Source: Parendozoicomonas callyspongiae (GTDB taxonomy: Bacteria; Pseudomonadota; Gammaproteobacteria; Pseudomonadales; Endozoicomonadaceae). Taken from it: 64,000 bases of DNA. Every line of letters starts with the position of its first letter. Position 1 is the first letter of the stretch. This document shows positions 19,160 to 29,699 of the stretch, piece by piece. Location: contig NZ_JAMFLX010000009.1 of assembly GCF_023502345.1 (NCBI RefSeq), positions 1 through 64,000 of the forward strand, written 5' to 3'. Position numbers and translations under genes: made by a program. The notes below the pieces were generated by a model. The model searched no databases and was not told the origin of the DNA. It worked only from the letters and a program-made list of their open reading frames with translations.

Positions 19160-21646
19160 TCAGGCCTTAACCATTTCTGGACCGTCGAAAGCGGTAACCT
19201 TCAGGGCAGGACCAGTGTACTTCTCAACCTGAACCAGTGCAGTGTGAGCTGTGGTCGCCTGAGCCAGCTTTGAGCTGCGCAGGTCGCGAGTCAGCACGTT
19301 AGGATCACCATTCTTACACAGTGTACCGATCTTGCCGCCTTCGGCAGGGTTATACCAAGCGCCTTCAAAGATACGGATTACGCCATCCTTGTAGCGATCG
19401 CTGACCACTGCACCAGCCAGTACCTGACCACGGTCGTTGAATACACGAACCACATCACCGTTTTTGATACCACGGGCCTTGGCATCTGCAGGGCTCATGT
19501 AGACAGGCTCACGACCAGCTACTTCATAGCTCTCACGCAGACCCTTGGCACCACTCAGCTGAGAGTGGATACGGTCTTTCGGGTGACAGGACTGCATGTG
19601 CAGCGGGAACTTCTTGGAGCCGGCACCACCATGGGAACGCTCAACAGGTTCCATCCAGGTTGGGTGTGCAGGGCAGTCTTCGTAGCCCAGCTTGGCAATC
19701 TCTTCGGAATAAATTTCGATCAGGCCGGAAGGAGTACCCAGCGCTTCCAGTTCAGGTTCTTTACGGAAGGCTTCGTGACGAACCCACAGTTTCTCAGAAG
19801 CCTTGTCGAATTCGAAGTAGCCTTCGCCACCCCAGAATTCTGCGAAGGATGGCATCTTGATGCCCTTGTCCTTGGCGCCTTTCTGAGCCTGAGTGTACAG
19901 GTGCTCCAGCCATTCCATTTCGTTACGACCTTCGGTGAAGGTCTTCTCCTGACCAAAGCGCTTGCACAGGTCAGCAAAGATTTCGATATCGTTGCGCGCT
20001 TCGAACAGAGGCTCAACAATCTTGCGGTTCGCCAGGATACCGCGGCGGGAGTGGTTACCGAAACCGTCGATATCATTACGCTCGTAAGAAGTCGTTGCAG
20101 GCAGAACGATGTCAGCGAAACGGCAGGTTGCAGTCCAGTGGTGATCAATGGCAATAGCGGTTTCCAGCTTCTGCCAGCCCTGGATCATACGGTTACGATC
20201 CTGGTGGTGGTGGAATGGATTACAACCAGTGAAGATCGCCATCTTGATAGCTGGCAGAGTCACTTTACGACCATTGAAGTCGATAGTCTTGCCTGGCTCC
20301 AGCATGGAGTCAACAAAGCGGGCAACAGGGATGGTCTTGGAGAACTTGCCGAAGTCACCATTGTACTTGGGCTTGCCATTCGGTGCAGAACCGGTGAAGC
20401 CTGGAACCTTTACGTAGTTACGGGTTGGAACACCTGCGCCATTGTAGTGCCAGCCGAAACCGAAGCCGCCACCTGGCAGGCCAACCTGTCCAGTCATGGC
20501 AGACAGGACAACCAGCATCCACGCCCACTGCTCACCGTGGTGCATACGCTGCACACACCAGCCACCGATGAACTGTGTACGCTCTTTCGCGCAGGTACGG
20601 GCCAGAGACTTGATGGTATCGGCAGAAACGCCACAGATCTTGCTTGCCCATTCAGCGGTCTTTGGCTGACCGTCGGACTCACCAGTCAGATAAGGAACAA
20701 ACTTGTCGAAGCCTTCACAGTAATCATATACAAAGTCTTCGTCGTACAGTTCTTCAGTGTACATGGTGTGAGCCATACCCAGCATCATAGGTACGTCAGT
20801 CTGTGGGTTAACAGAGATCTGCTCACAGCCCAGGTAAGCCTGAGTATCAGAAACAACTGGGTCAATGCTGATCGCGCGGATCTTTCCAGCACCAACCATA
20901 TCTTTCAGCTGTTTGTAGTAGCCATATACGTCATGAGCAGGAGTGCTCCAGCCAGCCTGCAGGTTCTTGATAGGATCAGAACCCCAGAACACGATGTTCT
21001 TGGCATTCTTCATTACCAGCGGCCAGGAAGTCTGCTGTGCATACACTTCGGTGGAGCCAACAACGCGAGGCAGGATAACCTGGGCAGCACCAGTGGAGTA
21101 GTCGCCTACTTTCTTGACGAAGGTACCGTGCAGGCCAACAGCACGCTGCATGGCAGCAATACAGTTGTGGTAAACACCGTTGGCTTTCCAGCCGGTGTGA
21201 CCAGCGTACAGGCCAGCAGGACCGTAAGTTTTCTGAACGCGTTCCAGTTCTTCGTAGAAGAAGTCCAGAGCCTGATCCCAGCTTACACGGACGAAGCGGT
21301 TGTCACCGCGCTGAGTAGTATCGCTGTTGTGACGCTTCTTCAGCCAGTCCAGGCGAACCATTGGGTAGCGGACACGGGCAGGAGAGTACAGATCATCACG
21401 GATACCCATAAGCATATCGCTGGGGAAGATGTCTTTTTCAAACGGCTTGACTTCAGTCAGCTTACCATCGACAACGCGGGCACGGAATGCCCCCCAATGG
21501 GTGACGCCAGTCAGGTCAGCAGCCTTAGTCTCAGCGGCAAAAGCCTTGCCGGTGATCAGGCTGGGGCCGATCATACCTGCAGCGGCGCTAGTCAACATGC
21601 CGCCCAGGAAACGGCGACGGCTCAGGGATACGGTCTTTTCACTCAC
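19160..21646 (-). CDS. torA: TorA, periplasmic trimethylamine-N-oxide reductase
   Basis: Molybdopterin enzyme reducing TMAO to trimethylamine as a respiratory electron acceptor. The 828 residues compare with 848 in E. coli. A twin-arginine signal (SRRRFLGGMLTSAAAG, ending near AFA) sends the folded enzyme to the periplasm by Tat. The DYSTGAAQ motif holds the likely molybdenum-ligating Ser184. Further family blocks are WGSDPIKNLQAGW, GGWCVQRMHHGEQ and the C-terminal HPKDRIHSQL. As in DMSO-reductase relatives of this type, no N-terminal iron-sulfur cysteine cluster is present. Confidence 0.96.
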   Translation of the reverse strand: MSEKTVSLSRRRFLGGMLTSAAAGMIGPSLITGKAFAAETKAADLTGVTHWGAFRARVVDGKLTEVKPFEKDIFPSDMLMGIRDDLYSPARVRYPMVRLDWLKKRHNSDTTQRGDNRFVRVSWDQALDFFYEELERVQKTYGPAGLYAGHTGWKANGVYHNCIAAMQRAVGLHGTFVKKVGDYSTGAAQVILPRVVGSTEVYAQQTSWPLVMKNAKNIVFWGSDPIKNLQAGWSTPAHDVYGYYKQLKDMVGAGKIRAISIDPVVSDTQAYLGCEQISVNPQTDVPMMLGMAHTMYTEELYDEDFVYDYCEGFDKFVPYLTGESDGQPKTAEWASKICGVSADTIKSLARTCAKERTQFIGGWCVQRMHHGEQWAWMLVVLSAMTGQVGLPGGGFGFGWHYNGAGVPTRNYVKVPGFTGSAPNGKPKYNGDFGKFSKTIPVARFVDSMLEPGKTIDFNGRKVTLPAIKMAIFTGCNPFHHHQDRNRMIQGWQKLETAIAIDHHWTATCRFADIVLPATTSYERNDIDGFGNHSRRGILANRKIVEPLFEARNDIEIFADLCKRFGQEKTFTEGRNEMEWLEHLYTQAQKGAKDKGIKMPSFAEFWGGEGYFEFDKASEKLWVRHEAFRKEPELEALGTPSGLIEIYSEEIAKLGYEDCPAHPTWMEPVERSHGGAGSKKFPLHMQSCHPKDRIHSQLSGAKGLRESYEVAGREPVYMSPADAKARGIKNGDVVRVFNDRGQVLAGAVVSDRYKDGVIRIFEGAWYNPAEGGKIGTLCKNGDPNVLTRDLRSSKLAQATTAHTALVQVEKYTGPALKVTAFDGPEMVKA

Positions 21647-21752
21647 AGTTTGACTCCATTATTCCCATTGGGGAATACAACATTGGATTGTGTGTTGCTG
21701 TTTAAGACTGATCCGGCTTTATTTCTCGGAGGCAAGCCGGATCATCTGGGCA

Positions 21753-22922
21753 TCAGTGATTCTGACTGCCATTTGCCGAATCAGAGGCATGGGTTTGCAG
21801 ATACTTCAACAGTGTGCGTTCTTCACGCTTATCAAGATCAACAAATCCCATCATGCCTTTGAGCTGGGCAATCCATTCAGTAGAACTGAAGTGGTTGATA
21901 TCAGGCGCACCATGACATTCAGAGCAAGAGGCCTTATAGAGCTCATCGGTGTAATCCCAGATGGGCTTCAACTCGGGAAGGAGGTTCTCGTTACGAATCC
22001 AGGCCTTGCTGGACACCTTCTGCCACTCTTTGTTTTTATCGCCGATCTGTGTCGTTTCAAGAACTTCAACTTTGCGGGAAAAAGAGCCTTTCAGAGTCGC
22101 AGCAAAAATACGCTTACCGGCTTCCTGAGTCAGTACACGTCCACGGCCAGATTTTTCTTTCCAACCCTGCACTTCGACTTTCAGCATATCGCCTTTGCTT
22201 TCCAGCACTTTGACTTCAGTGGCAGGAAGAAGTTTGCCTGCTTCTTTCTTGGCACTTTCTGTTTTAAACAGTGGCATTTCAGTCAAAGCATAAAGAATTT
22301 CTGCGTCTGCCGGTTTGGCAGCAAGCTTTTCCAGTTTCTTGAAGGATTTGCGATAACCACCACTCATGTCAGGCATTTTGTGCGCAACACCTTTGTGACA
22401 AGAGATACAAGTCTGGTCAGACTTGGCAGCTTCCAGCATCTGCTTGGCAGCCTGAACAGGCTGTTTACTGTGGTCCATCGCTTCGTAGCTGTGACAGCTG
22501 CGGCAGCCAGAAGAATCATTCTCTTCCATACGTGCCCAGACGGTCTGCGCCATATGAAGACGCTGCTCTTCATACAGTTCCGGGGTATCAATGGATTTCC
22601 CGATATACTGTTCATAAACATCGTTGGCAGCCTGCAGTTTGCGTTCCATCTGGCCAGCAAAATCCTGAGGCATATGGCAGTCAACACACTCAGCGCGAAC
22701 GCCACTGGCATTGGTGAAATGAATAGATTGTTTGTACTCTTCCAGTGGCTGCTTCATGGTATGACAACTGGTACAGAACTCAGTTGTACCGGTCAGTTCC
22801 ATAGTTTTATGCCCGGTAAAAACCAGAGCCACTCCAATAATAATTCCCACGACCACCAGAGCCAGTACCGAGTACCTCCCTGTCGGACTGGTTAGAAAAC
22901 GCCAAGCATTCTTCATAGACAT
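21753..22922 (-). CDS. torC: TorC, membrane-anchored pentahaem c-type cytochrome
   Basis: Passes electrons from the quinol pool to TorA. One N-terminal membrane anchor (YSVLALVVVGIIIGVALVF) is followed by five CxxCH haem sites: CTSCH, CVDCH, CRSCH, CISCH and CSECH. The first four make the NapC/NirT-like part; the fifth lies in the C-terminal TorC-specific domain that in E. coli also binds TorS. About 389 residues from the ATG at 22922; an ATG at 22916 is equally possible. First gene of torCAD, divergent from torR. Confidence 0.95.
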   Translation of the reverse strand: MSMKNAWRFLTSPTGRYSVLALVVVGIIIGVALVFTGHKTMELTGTTEFCTSCHTMKQPLEEYKQSIHFTNASGVRAECVDCHMPQDFAGQMERKLQAANDVYEQYIGKSIDTPELYEEQRLHMAQTVWARMEENDSSGCRSCHSYEAMDHSKQPVQAAKQMLEAAKSDQTCISCHKGVAHKMPDMSGGYRKSFKKLEKLAAKPADAEILYALTEMPLFKTESAKKEAGKLLPATEVKVLESKGDMLKVEVQGWKEKSGRGRVLTQEAGKRIFAATLKGSFSRKVEVLETTQIGDKNKEWQKVSSKAWIRNENLLPELKPIWDYTDELYKASCSECHGAPDINHFSSTEWIAQLKGMMGFVDLDKREERTLLKYLQTHASDSANGSQNH

Positions 22923-22966
22923 CACAAACAGCAATAATTTTTAGATGCTGCAACTCTATGGAGATG

Positions 22967-23029
22967 TTGTGAACATATCTGCTTGCACGAGTGAACAACT
23001 CAAGACAAAATGTGAATAGATGTGAATAG
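22967..23029. promoter_or_regulatory. Candidate TorR-binding array (tor boxes)
   Basis: Between divergent torC and torR there are two contiguous copies of ATGTGAATAG (23010-23019, 23020-23029), matching the complement of the E. coli tor box (CTGTTCATAT) at 8 of 10 positions. Weaker copies in the same orientation are TTGTGAACAT (22967-22976, 7 of 10) and GAGTGAACAA (22989-22998, 6 of 10). Starts are 22, 21 and 10 bases apart, close to whole helical turns. The site is placed to activate torC and perhaps to autoregulate torR. Confidence 0.65.
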
Positions 23030-23146
23030 AAAAGATCTTTGCCTAATATTCACCTCGATATACCGAACGAATCGCGCCACAACCCTTTACAATACTGCGC
23101 GATTACGCAACTTTCATTATGAAGAACCAGAGTCAAAACCTGTTTA

Positions 23147-23863
23147 ATGAGTTATCACGTTCTTGTTGTTGAAGATGAGCCTGTCACCAGAGCCAGATTA
23201 TCTGGTTACTTTCGCAAGGAAGGCTACCAAGTCAGTGAAGCCGAGGATGGCGAGCAGATGATGACAATCTTCCAGCAGGAGAATATTGATTTGGTCATGC
23301 TGGATATCAACCTGCCAGGTGAAGATGGAATATCCCTGACCCGACAGCTTCGGAGCCAGTCCCACGTTGGCATTATTCTTGTGACTGGCCGAACCGATAT
23401 GGTCGATCGCGTCGTCGGCCTGGAGATGGGGGCTGATGACTATGTGGTGAAACCATTTGAGCTGCGGGAACTGCTGGTTCGTGTCAAAAACCTTCTATGG
23501 CGTATCTCACTTGCACAGCAGCCAGTTGAAGACGTTCAGGAGGAAAAAGAAGATTACATCCTGCAGTTTGACGAATGGCAGCTGGATACCCGCCGTCGCG
23601 AACTCAGCAGGGATGGGCAACAAGTCACTCTCACTGGTGGAGAGTATGAACTGTTGCTGGCGTTTACCATGAATGCAGGAACTGTTCTGAGCAGGGAACG
23701 ATTGCTGAATTCAATCAGCCATCGTCGTGAAACCCGCGGAGACAGGACCATTGATACACTCGTTCGCCGCCTGCGCCATAAACTGGAAGAACATCCCGGG
23801 CAACCAACGCTGCTGAAAACCGTACACGGCGAAGGCTACTTATTTACCGAGGAGGTTTTCTGA
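23147..23863 (+). CDS. torR: TorR, OmpR-family response regulator
   Basis: The 238-residue regulator has an N-terminal receiver domain with acidic pocket VVEDEP, phosphoacceptor Asp53 in LVMLDINLPGEDG and Lys in VVKPFE, followed by a winged-helix DNA-binding domain (LTGGEYELLLAF ... RTIDTLVRRLRHKLE). Family knowledge and neighbours make it the activator of torCAD under TMAO. Its 3' end overlaps that of convergent torT by 28 bases. Confidence 0.93.
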   Translation: MSYHVLVVEDEPVTRARLSGYFRKEGYQVSEAEDGEQMMTIFQQENIDLVMLDINLPGEDGISLTRQLRSQSHVGIILVTGRTDMVDRVVGLEMGADDYVVKPFELRELLVRVKNLLWRISLAQQPVEDVQEEKEDYILQFDEWQLDTRRRELSRDGQQVTLTGGEYELLLAFTMNAGTVLSRERLLNSISHRRETRGDRTIDTLVRRLRHKLEEHPGQPTLLKTVHGEGYLFTEEVF

Positions 23864-24981
23864 ACAACTTCATACACTGGTCGCCAGTTAGCAGGTGAAA
23901 GACTCTGGGTCATATCCAGCCCCTGGTTGATAAGTGCCGGACAGAGTTCCACAATACCCGGCCCCAGATCTTGAACCCATGCTTTACCCTCAAGGTATTT
24001 CACCGCCTGATCAACAGACAGGCGCCCCTGCAGCACCATATGATCATCATTGGCCAGATCAATTTTATTGCGAAGCAGGCCACGATAAACACCATGACTA
24101 AGATAGGTTGAGACCAGCTTGACCTTGTCAGTCAGCCTCCTGCGTTTCAACTCTCCAATGGCCACCTCGGTCATCACCGCCCCGCCTATCAGATAGTTAA
24201 CGTCAGGGTATTGCTCAAGCACTTTTTGAATAAGATCCCGCTTAACTGCGTGGTCATTATCACCATAGGATTCTTTAACCACGACAACAGAGCTATTGTG
24301 CAAAGCATCCCGCAGCCCCCTCAGACTAACATCACTCCCCCCACGCCCGGTGGGTGATGAGAACCACGCAGCAGTTACTCTCTGACTCTCTTTCGGGTGC
24401 CGTTTTGCAAGCACCCGCCCAACACGAAACCCCATTTGGTACCAGTCAACGCCAACCTTGCCTGTGACTCCTTTCGGAGAGATATTATTCACCAGACCAA
24501 AAACGGGTATATCTTGTGAAAGCAGCGCAACTTTCTGTTCCAGCAGGTTATAACCAACGCCTCCGAGCAGGATGGCATCAGCTTTCCAGGCCTGACAGAC
24601 ATCAAGCTGGGCTTCCTGTCGACTTGCATCTACATAGCCATCAGCCGCCAGAACCTTAAGATCAATACCCAGCTTTCTGGCCTGGTCAACCATTCCATAA
24701 TTGACACTCAACCAGTAAGAATCTTTCAAATGGGGATAGAGAGCACAGAGTCTCCATGACCTGGAAACCTGTTTCACAGGGGTGATCTGCGCTTCTTTCT
24801 GTACCGAAAAATCAAACGGAGTCACTGCCTCTTCAACCATCCAGGCAGCATTGGCAACAGAAGAAGACATAACAACAGGCGCGATAAAAGGCACTGCAAA
24901 AAGGAGCGATAGAAAAGGTCTGGCCAGTGTATGAATCACTCTCCATAACTCCTTATGGACTATGGTGACAGGAGTCGCCAT
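23836..24981 (-). CDS. torT: TorT, periplasmic TMAO-binding partner of TorS
   Basis: A 381-residue periplasmic binding protein of the LacI/RbsB fold with a signal peptide (PFLSLLFAVPFIAPVVMSSSVANAA). Family-like segments include WRLCALYPHLKDSYWLSVNYGMV, ADAILLGGVGYN and NYLIGGAVMTEVA. TorT binds TMAO and docks to the TorS sensor domain. It sits between torR and torS, divergent from torS with 39 bases between starts, unlike E. coli where torS and torR are divergent and torT precedes torR. Confidence 0.9.
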   Translation of the reverse strand: MATPVTIVHKELWRVIHTLARPFLSLLFAVPFIAPVVMSSSVANAAWMVEEAVTPFDFSVQKEAQITPVKQVSRSWRLCALYPHLKDSYWLSVNYGMVDQARKLGIDLKVLAADGYVDASRQEAQLDVCQAWKADAILLGGVGYNLLEQKVALLSQDIPVFGLVNNISPKGVTGKVGVDWYQMGFRVGRVLAKRHPKESQRVTAAWFSSPTGRGGSDVSLRGLRDALHNSSVVVVKESYGDNDHAVKRDLIQKVLEQYPDVNYLIGGAVMTEVAIGELKRRRLTDKVKLVSTYLSHGVYRGLLRNKIDLANDDHMVLQGRLSVDQAVKYLEGKAWVQDLGPGIVELCPALINQGLDMTQSLSPANWRPVYEVVQKTSSVNK

Positions 24982-25020
24982 AGTAGCGGCTCTTAAAGCT
25001 GTTGCAATAGATGAAACCTC

Positions 25021-27945
25021 GTGTCACTACGATCCAGGCTGTTTCCAACCGGTTTTCCATGCCCTTCCATTGGTCTCGGGGGAAAGCTACTGTTGTCGTT
25101 TGGTGTTATGGCCGGACTTGCAGTCACGATGGGTCTGGTGGCATGGAATGGATTTTCCCAGCTCGCTTCCAGGGAAGAACAGGTGACCAGTCGAACCCTT
25201 CCCGATCTGGTTACAGCCCGGCAGCTCTCGGAAATATCATCAGATATAATTTTTTCTGCCCAGGATCTTTCAAACGCCAGAACTGAACTCGAACGTCTGA
25301 AAAAAGGCCAGGAACTAACAGTTTCCGGACAGGTTCTTGCTGATATGCTTTCACGCTTCAGCCAGCGCCCTGTCAGTATGAAAGAGCTGGATGGTCTGCG
25401 GGCTATTACCCTGAAAATTATTGCCAACCTTGCCATTCTTGGAAGACAGGTTGGTGAAAGAATTGAGCTCCAGCAGAGCCTATCTCTTCAGCGGGAAGCT
25501 TTATTGAAAGCCATCACGGAATTCACCCGCCTGTCCCGCTCTCAGGTTGCTAACGCCAACACCATCGTTATGGCCAATATTGCCAGACTTTATGACCTGG
25601 CTCCTGATAACGACTCCCGGCAACTTTATTCTGTACTGGATCAGCTAGTTGATACCGATATTGATCAACTGCAGCGGGTCAGCAATCTGGAGCTTCGTGC
25701 TTATCGCATTCACAGCCTCCTGACTCACCTGGAAAAAGTTGAAACCAGAACGGAACTGATAAAGCTGCGGCAGCAGTACAACACCATGCTGGATGGTATC
25801 CGCTATCTTGCTGACAGTGTTGAAGATCCAGACAGACGACAGAAACTTGTTACCGAACTCAGTATGCTGGAAAAAGCAAATACGGCATTTGAAGCAACAT
25901 CCCGGCTGTTTGATGTTAATAATGAAATTGCCCAGTTGAATGAAGGTAACGTCTTTCTTCTGGCTCACCTGAATCAATATGCTGACAACATTGTCAAAGA
26001 GTCTGAAGGACTTGCAGTCGAAGCAGGAGAACAGCTGCGTACCAGCCTTAACTACGGTCGGTCACTGGTCATGATTATGACTGCCATCACTCTTGTTGTG
26101 ATGGTGTTGATACTCTGGCTGGTTGTCTATCGTCATCTGATAAGCCGCCTTGCCCGCCACACTGAAGTTATGGAGCACCTTGCCCTCGGTGATTTAACAG
26201 CACAACCGGAAGACTCCAGTGAAGATGAACTGGCCAAGATGGCATCCGCTATTGAGGTTTTCCGCCAGAACGCTATTGCCAAATCCCGACTTGAACAGGA
26301 GCAGATTGCCAGCCAGCAGGAGCTTAAGAACCACAGAGACAACCTGGCACACATGGTTCAGGAGAAAACCGAGCAGTTACACATAGCCAATGAAGAGTTA
26401 ATCAAGAAAGCAGCCATGCACCGGCAGGCACGAGCCGAAGCCGAGCAGGCCAGCCAGGCCAAAACCCGTTTCCTGGCCCATATGAGCCATGAAATCCGAA
26501 CGCCTATGAATGGTGTACTGGGTATGCTCACACTTCTGAAACAGACAACGCTTGATAAGCACCAGAAAGAGTATGTTAATGCCATCGGTTACTCCGGCGA
26601 GATTCTGCTGGATATCCTGAATGACATACTTGATTACTCAAAAATCGAAGCGGGTGTTCTGGAACACAGGCCCATCAGTTTTTCTCCCCGTACTCTGCTG
26701 AACGAGCTGATCCAGTTAATGTCGGGCCGTGCTCAAAACAATAAGCTTTCCCTTGATTTATTGATAGACAACAGCATCCCGGAGTGGCTCTGCGGTGATG
26801 CGGTCAAAATACGACAGATTTTGCTTAACCTGATTGGCAATGCCATTAAATTTACCAAATGTGGCGGCATTACCGTTTTAATGAGCAGAAGCGTCGACGC
26901 TGACGAATACTGTTTCCAGGTTCTGGATACCGGCTCCGGTATTGCGGAAGACAAGATCCAGCAGATATTTGAAGCCTTTTCCCAGGCCAGTCCGAACCTC
27001 AGGCAGCCGGGAACAGGGCTGGGCCTGACCATCAGCCAGAAGCTGGTTGATGTTATGGGTGGTGAGCTGGAAGTCAGCAGCACAGTTGGAAAAGGCAGTA
27101 TGTTTCAGTTCACCCTGACCATGCCTGAAGGTGAAGAGGTGCAACCTGAAATCGCGGCCACCTGTCCGATCAGAAAATACAATATCCTGCTGGTTGAAGA
27201 TAACCCTCTCAACCGGACCGTGGCCGAAGGGTATCTGTCCCACCTTGGGCAGTCGGTGACATCCGCACCATCCTGTGAAGACGCCAGAAAGGCCGTGCAG
27301 GAACAATCCTTCGATCTGGTGCTTATGGATATTAACCTGCCGGACGGTGACGGTGTCAGCCTGACCAGAGAACTGCGCCAGATAACCTCTGACGACCTGC
27401 CCGTCATCGCCATTTCCGCCCATGCCTTCCGGGAAGACCAGGAGCGTTTTCTGGCCAGCGGAATGAGCGCCTGTCTGGGCAAACCGTTACGCCTGAACGA
27501 GCTGTCCCATAAAATTTCAGACGTTATGGCTTCCGGGAGCCATGCCAGCCTATCCTGCGCTGCGGAACCTGATGAAAGCCTTATTAATCTGGCGCAACTG
27601 GAAAGCGACAGGGAGATTCTCGGAAACGATGCCGTAGACAGGATGATCCAGCTGTTTATAGACACCTCACAAAAGACGGTTTTGTCTATTGTCAGCGTTC
27701 TCAAGAATCCTGCAGATTCGCCAGAGACAACGGATTTTGACACACTTCAGAACAGGGCTCACGAGCTAAAAGGTGCTGCCGCAAGCATGGCTCTGCCCCG
27801 GTTGCACAAGCTGGCTTCGGATATTGAAATCCAGGCCGGAAACCGCAAGCTGGCTGGCCTGAAGGCCGGGCAATTGAAGGGGGTTTATTCCGAGTCAGTC
27901 AAAGCCCTGTCCAGGAATCTTATAAAGAAAGAGGGGGCTGCCTAA
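25021..27945 (+). CDS. torS: TorS, unorthodox hybrid histidine kinase
   Basis: TMAO sensor working by His-Asp-His phosphorelay to TorR. The 974-residue protein has a first membrane span at about residues 25-45, a large helical periplasmic sensor domain, a second span ([22 protein letters not shown]), HAMP, a histidine kinase core with His490 in [16 protein letters not shown]-lid motifs ([28 protein letters not shown]), a receiver with Asp770 (VLMDINLP) and an Hpt domain with His914 ([10 protein letters not shown]). The frame opens with GTG at 25021; Shine-Dalgarno support is weak. A GC hairpin overlaps the stop. Confidence 0.93.
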   Translation: MSLRSRLFPTGFPCPSIGLGGKLLLSFGVMAGLAVTMGLVAWNGFSQLASREEQVTSRTLPDLVTARQLSEISSDIIFSAQDLSNARTELERLKKGQELTVSGQVLADMLSRFSQRPVSMKELDGLRAITLKIIANLAILGRQVGERIELQQSLSLQREALLKAITEFTRLSRSQVANANTIVMANIARLYDLAPDNDSRQLYSVLDQLVDTDIDQLQRVSNLELRAYRIHSLLTHLEKVETRTELIKLRQQYNTMLDGIRYLADSVEDPDRRQKLVTELSMLEKANTAFEATSRLFDVNNEIAQLNEGNVFLLAHLNQYADNIVKESEGLAVEAGEQLRTSLNYGRSLVMIMTAITLVVMVLILWLVVYRHLISRLARHTEVMEHLALGDLTAQPEDSSEDELAKMASAIEVFRQNAIAKSRLEQEQIASQQELKNHRDNLAHMVQEKTEQLHIANEELIKKAAMHRQARAEAEQASQAKTRFLAHMSHEIRTPMNGVLGMLTLLKQTTLDKHQKEYVNAIGYSGEILLDILNDILDYSKIEAGVLEHRPISFSPRTLLNELIQLMSGRAQNNKLSLDLLIDNSIPEWLCGDAVKIRQILLNLIGNAIKFTKCGGITVLMSRSVDADEYCFQVLDTGSGIAEDKIQQIFEAFSQASPNLRQPGTGLGLTISQKLVDVMGGELEVSSTVGKGSMFQFTLTMPEGEEVQPEIAATCPIRKYNILLVEDNPLNRTVAEGYLSHLGQSVTSAPSCEDARKAVQEQSFDLVLMDINLPDGDGVSLTRELRQITSDDLPVIAISAHAFREDQERFLASGMSACLGKPLRLNELSHKISDVMASGSHASLSCAAEPDESLINLAQLESDREILGNDAVDRMIQLFIDTSQKTVLSIVSVLKNPADSPETTDFDTLQNRAHELKGAAASMALPRLHKLASDIEIQAGNRKLAGLKAGQLKGVYSESVKALSRNLIKKEGAA

Positions 27946-28006
27946 CCCCCCCTCTTCCACAATTTACCCGCAACGCTCATGGCTGTTTGATAAGATGATT
28001 CTGCCG

Positions 28007-29545
28007 TTACCGAATTCCCGTACAGAATTCATTCAGATGTCGTCTTAATTTCTGAATCTCGCCGATACGGTACTGCTTGCCACACTTTGTGCAGACCAGG
28101 TTAGGGTCGTATGGGCGATCATCATTTTCATCGTCTTCATTGAAGATAACTTCTTCCGTTGAAGGGCCTTGGGAGGCTTTCCTGGCTGCGTCTGCAAAGT
28201 ATTTGATTTCGGTACTAAGCCCCTTCATGAGTACGTTCTCAGGAATTTCACCGCTGTCATGCTTATGACGCCCTCTACTATCTCTACCAGCATACGCGTC
28301 TGGACGTGTGTCATCTTTCTGAGTAGCTTTAGATTCTAACGTTTTCCGTTTACACTCATCATAAAAATCAAGATCTGCTTTACATTTCTCCTTAACCCTT
28401 TTAATTATTGCCAGCCCTTCAATAGTGAGAGATGAGCAATCCACGTCTGCTTGATCCAGCCGTCGGAATTTATTTTCCGCAACTGTAAGCGCTGCATCCT
28501 TTTCTTGCACTTGCTGAGCAAGATTCTGGGCGCCAACAGTGACTTCTTGAACCTCTTTGTTCAATTTTTCAACCTGATTTCTCAACATTAAATTGATTTT
28601 ACCTAAGCCTGCAGCATTATCTGTTGCAACTTTCAATTCCTCGCCAGCTTTATCTAATTTCTCAGATAAATAATTATTGTCTTTTCTTACTTTAGACACG
28701 CGCTCTTGAAACTCCATGTTACTTCTTTTCAACTGTTCATTAAATGTGTCTTTAGCATTACTCTCTTGTTGTAATTGTTGTATTGTATCTTGGGCTTTAC
28801 AAAGTTCGGCATTCGCCTCCCTAAGTTTTCTCATCAATTCTCTATTTGCTTTGAACAAACCTTCATTTCTTTCAATTTGATGTTGTAATTTCTCTCCCAT
28901 TTTCTGGCAACAAACCAATTGTTCATTATATTCAGCAGTGGCTTGTTTTGATTTTTCCTGTTCCTTCTCTACAAGTCCTTTCTGTCTTTCAACCTCTCTT
29001 GAATACGCATTCACTTGTGCCGTTAAAACATCCAAGGCTTCAACTATGGCTTTTTCATTACTTTTGCCTTCTTCAGAATCAATATTATGCGCCTTCATTG
29101 CATCAATAAGGACACACTTGATATTGTCCAGTTCATCTCTTGTATCCTGATGTCGTTTACTATCCTGTTCAACACGAGCTTTTAACGTATGGATTTCTTG
29201 TTGCGCTTTGCAGATGCTTTCATCTTTTTTTCCAGAAGTGGCGATAATTTGCTCAAGGAGTTCTTGATGTTCACCCTCCATTTTCTTAATGGCCTTTTCA
29301 TGTTCAGACTTCATTACCTCAAGCTGTCTCTCAAGTTTCTCAACCTTGCTGGTACTGCGATCAAAGATTCTTTTTCCCAGGTTTTTAGCAGCCTGGTAGC
29401 AATTGCTGATAACACCAGACGCCAACCTGACAACCACTACTGCGGCTATTGTAACAACAGTTCCTACAAAAAGTTTTTTTACAACGACGGGGTCAAAAGG
29501 GAGGTTGCTGCCCTGCGATGAGCCTGAAAGTGCTGACATAATCAT
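28007..29545 (-). CDS. Membrane-anchored coiled-coil protein with C-terminal zinc-finger-like motif
   Basis: The 512-residue protein is of unknown function. One hydrophobic span at about residues 25-45 (VGTVVTIAAVVVVRLASGVI) is followed by a very long heptad-rich coiled coil (about 65-370) full of E, K, Q and L, then a charged low-complexity stretch and a final C-x2-C-x14-H-x4-C motif (CTKCGKQYRIG ... RRHLNEFC) that could bind zinc. The start ATG at 29545 has GGAGAG seven bases upstream. AT-rich codon use in the coil contrasts with the tor genes. Tethered coiled-coil proteins of this kind occur among effectors, but nothing here proves secretion. Confidence 0.7.
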   Translation of the reverse strand: MIMSALSGSSQGSNLPFDPVVVKKLFVGTVVTIAAVVVVRLASGVISNCYQAAKNLGKRIFDRSTSKVEKLERQLEVMKSEHEKAIKKMEGEHQELLEQIIATSGKKDESICKAQQEIHTLKARVEQDSKRHQDTRDELDNIKCVLIDAMKAHNIDSEEGKSNEKAIVEALDVLTAQVNAYSREVERQKGLVEKEQEKSKQATAEYNEQLVCCQKMGEKLQHQIERNEGLFKANRELMRKLREANAELCKAQDTIQQLQQESNAKDTFNEQLKRSNMEFQERVSKVRKDNNYLSEKLDKAGEELKVATDNAAGLGKINLMLRNQVEKLNKEVQEVTVGAQNLAQQVQEKDAALTVAENKFRRLDQADVDCSSLTIEGLAIIKRVKEKCKADLDFYDECKRKTLESKATQKDDTRPDAYAGRDSRGRHKHDSGEIPENVLMKGLSTEIKYFADAARKASQGPSTEEVIFNEDDENDDRPYDPNLVCTKCGKQYRIGEIQKLRRHLNEFCTGIR

Positions 29546-29699
29546 CTATATGCTCTCCATAACATCCATGTATGACTATATGGAGATATATTGTGCAGAA
29601 AAGTTCCACCTGTTTCGGAAGCACTTTCACCCTGAACACTTAACCATTTGATTTTAAAGGATTTAATAACATGAGCCTGTTGTATTACTCGAATTCAGC

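Noticed and set aside
19565-21862. 765-codon open frame antisense to torA
   Set aside because: It is the mirror of the highly expressed-type codon use in torA; the composition is Thr/Val/Gln/His-rich without any family motif, and it has no fitting start site or neighbours.
27929-27956. GC hairpin over the torS stop as a terminator
   Set aside because: The stem AAGAGGGGG/CCCCCTCTT is real but no T-run follows, so I mention it only in the torS entry.
29546-29699. Palindromic TATGGAGA/TCTCCATA-type signals upstream of the coiled-coil gene
   Set aside because: The match is imperfect and spread over AT-rich sequence; it may be chance.
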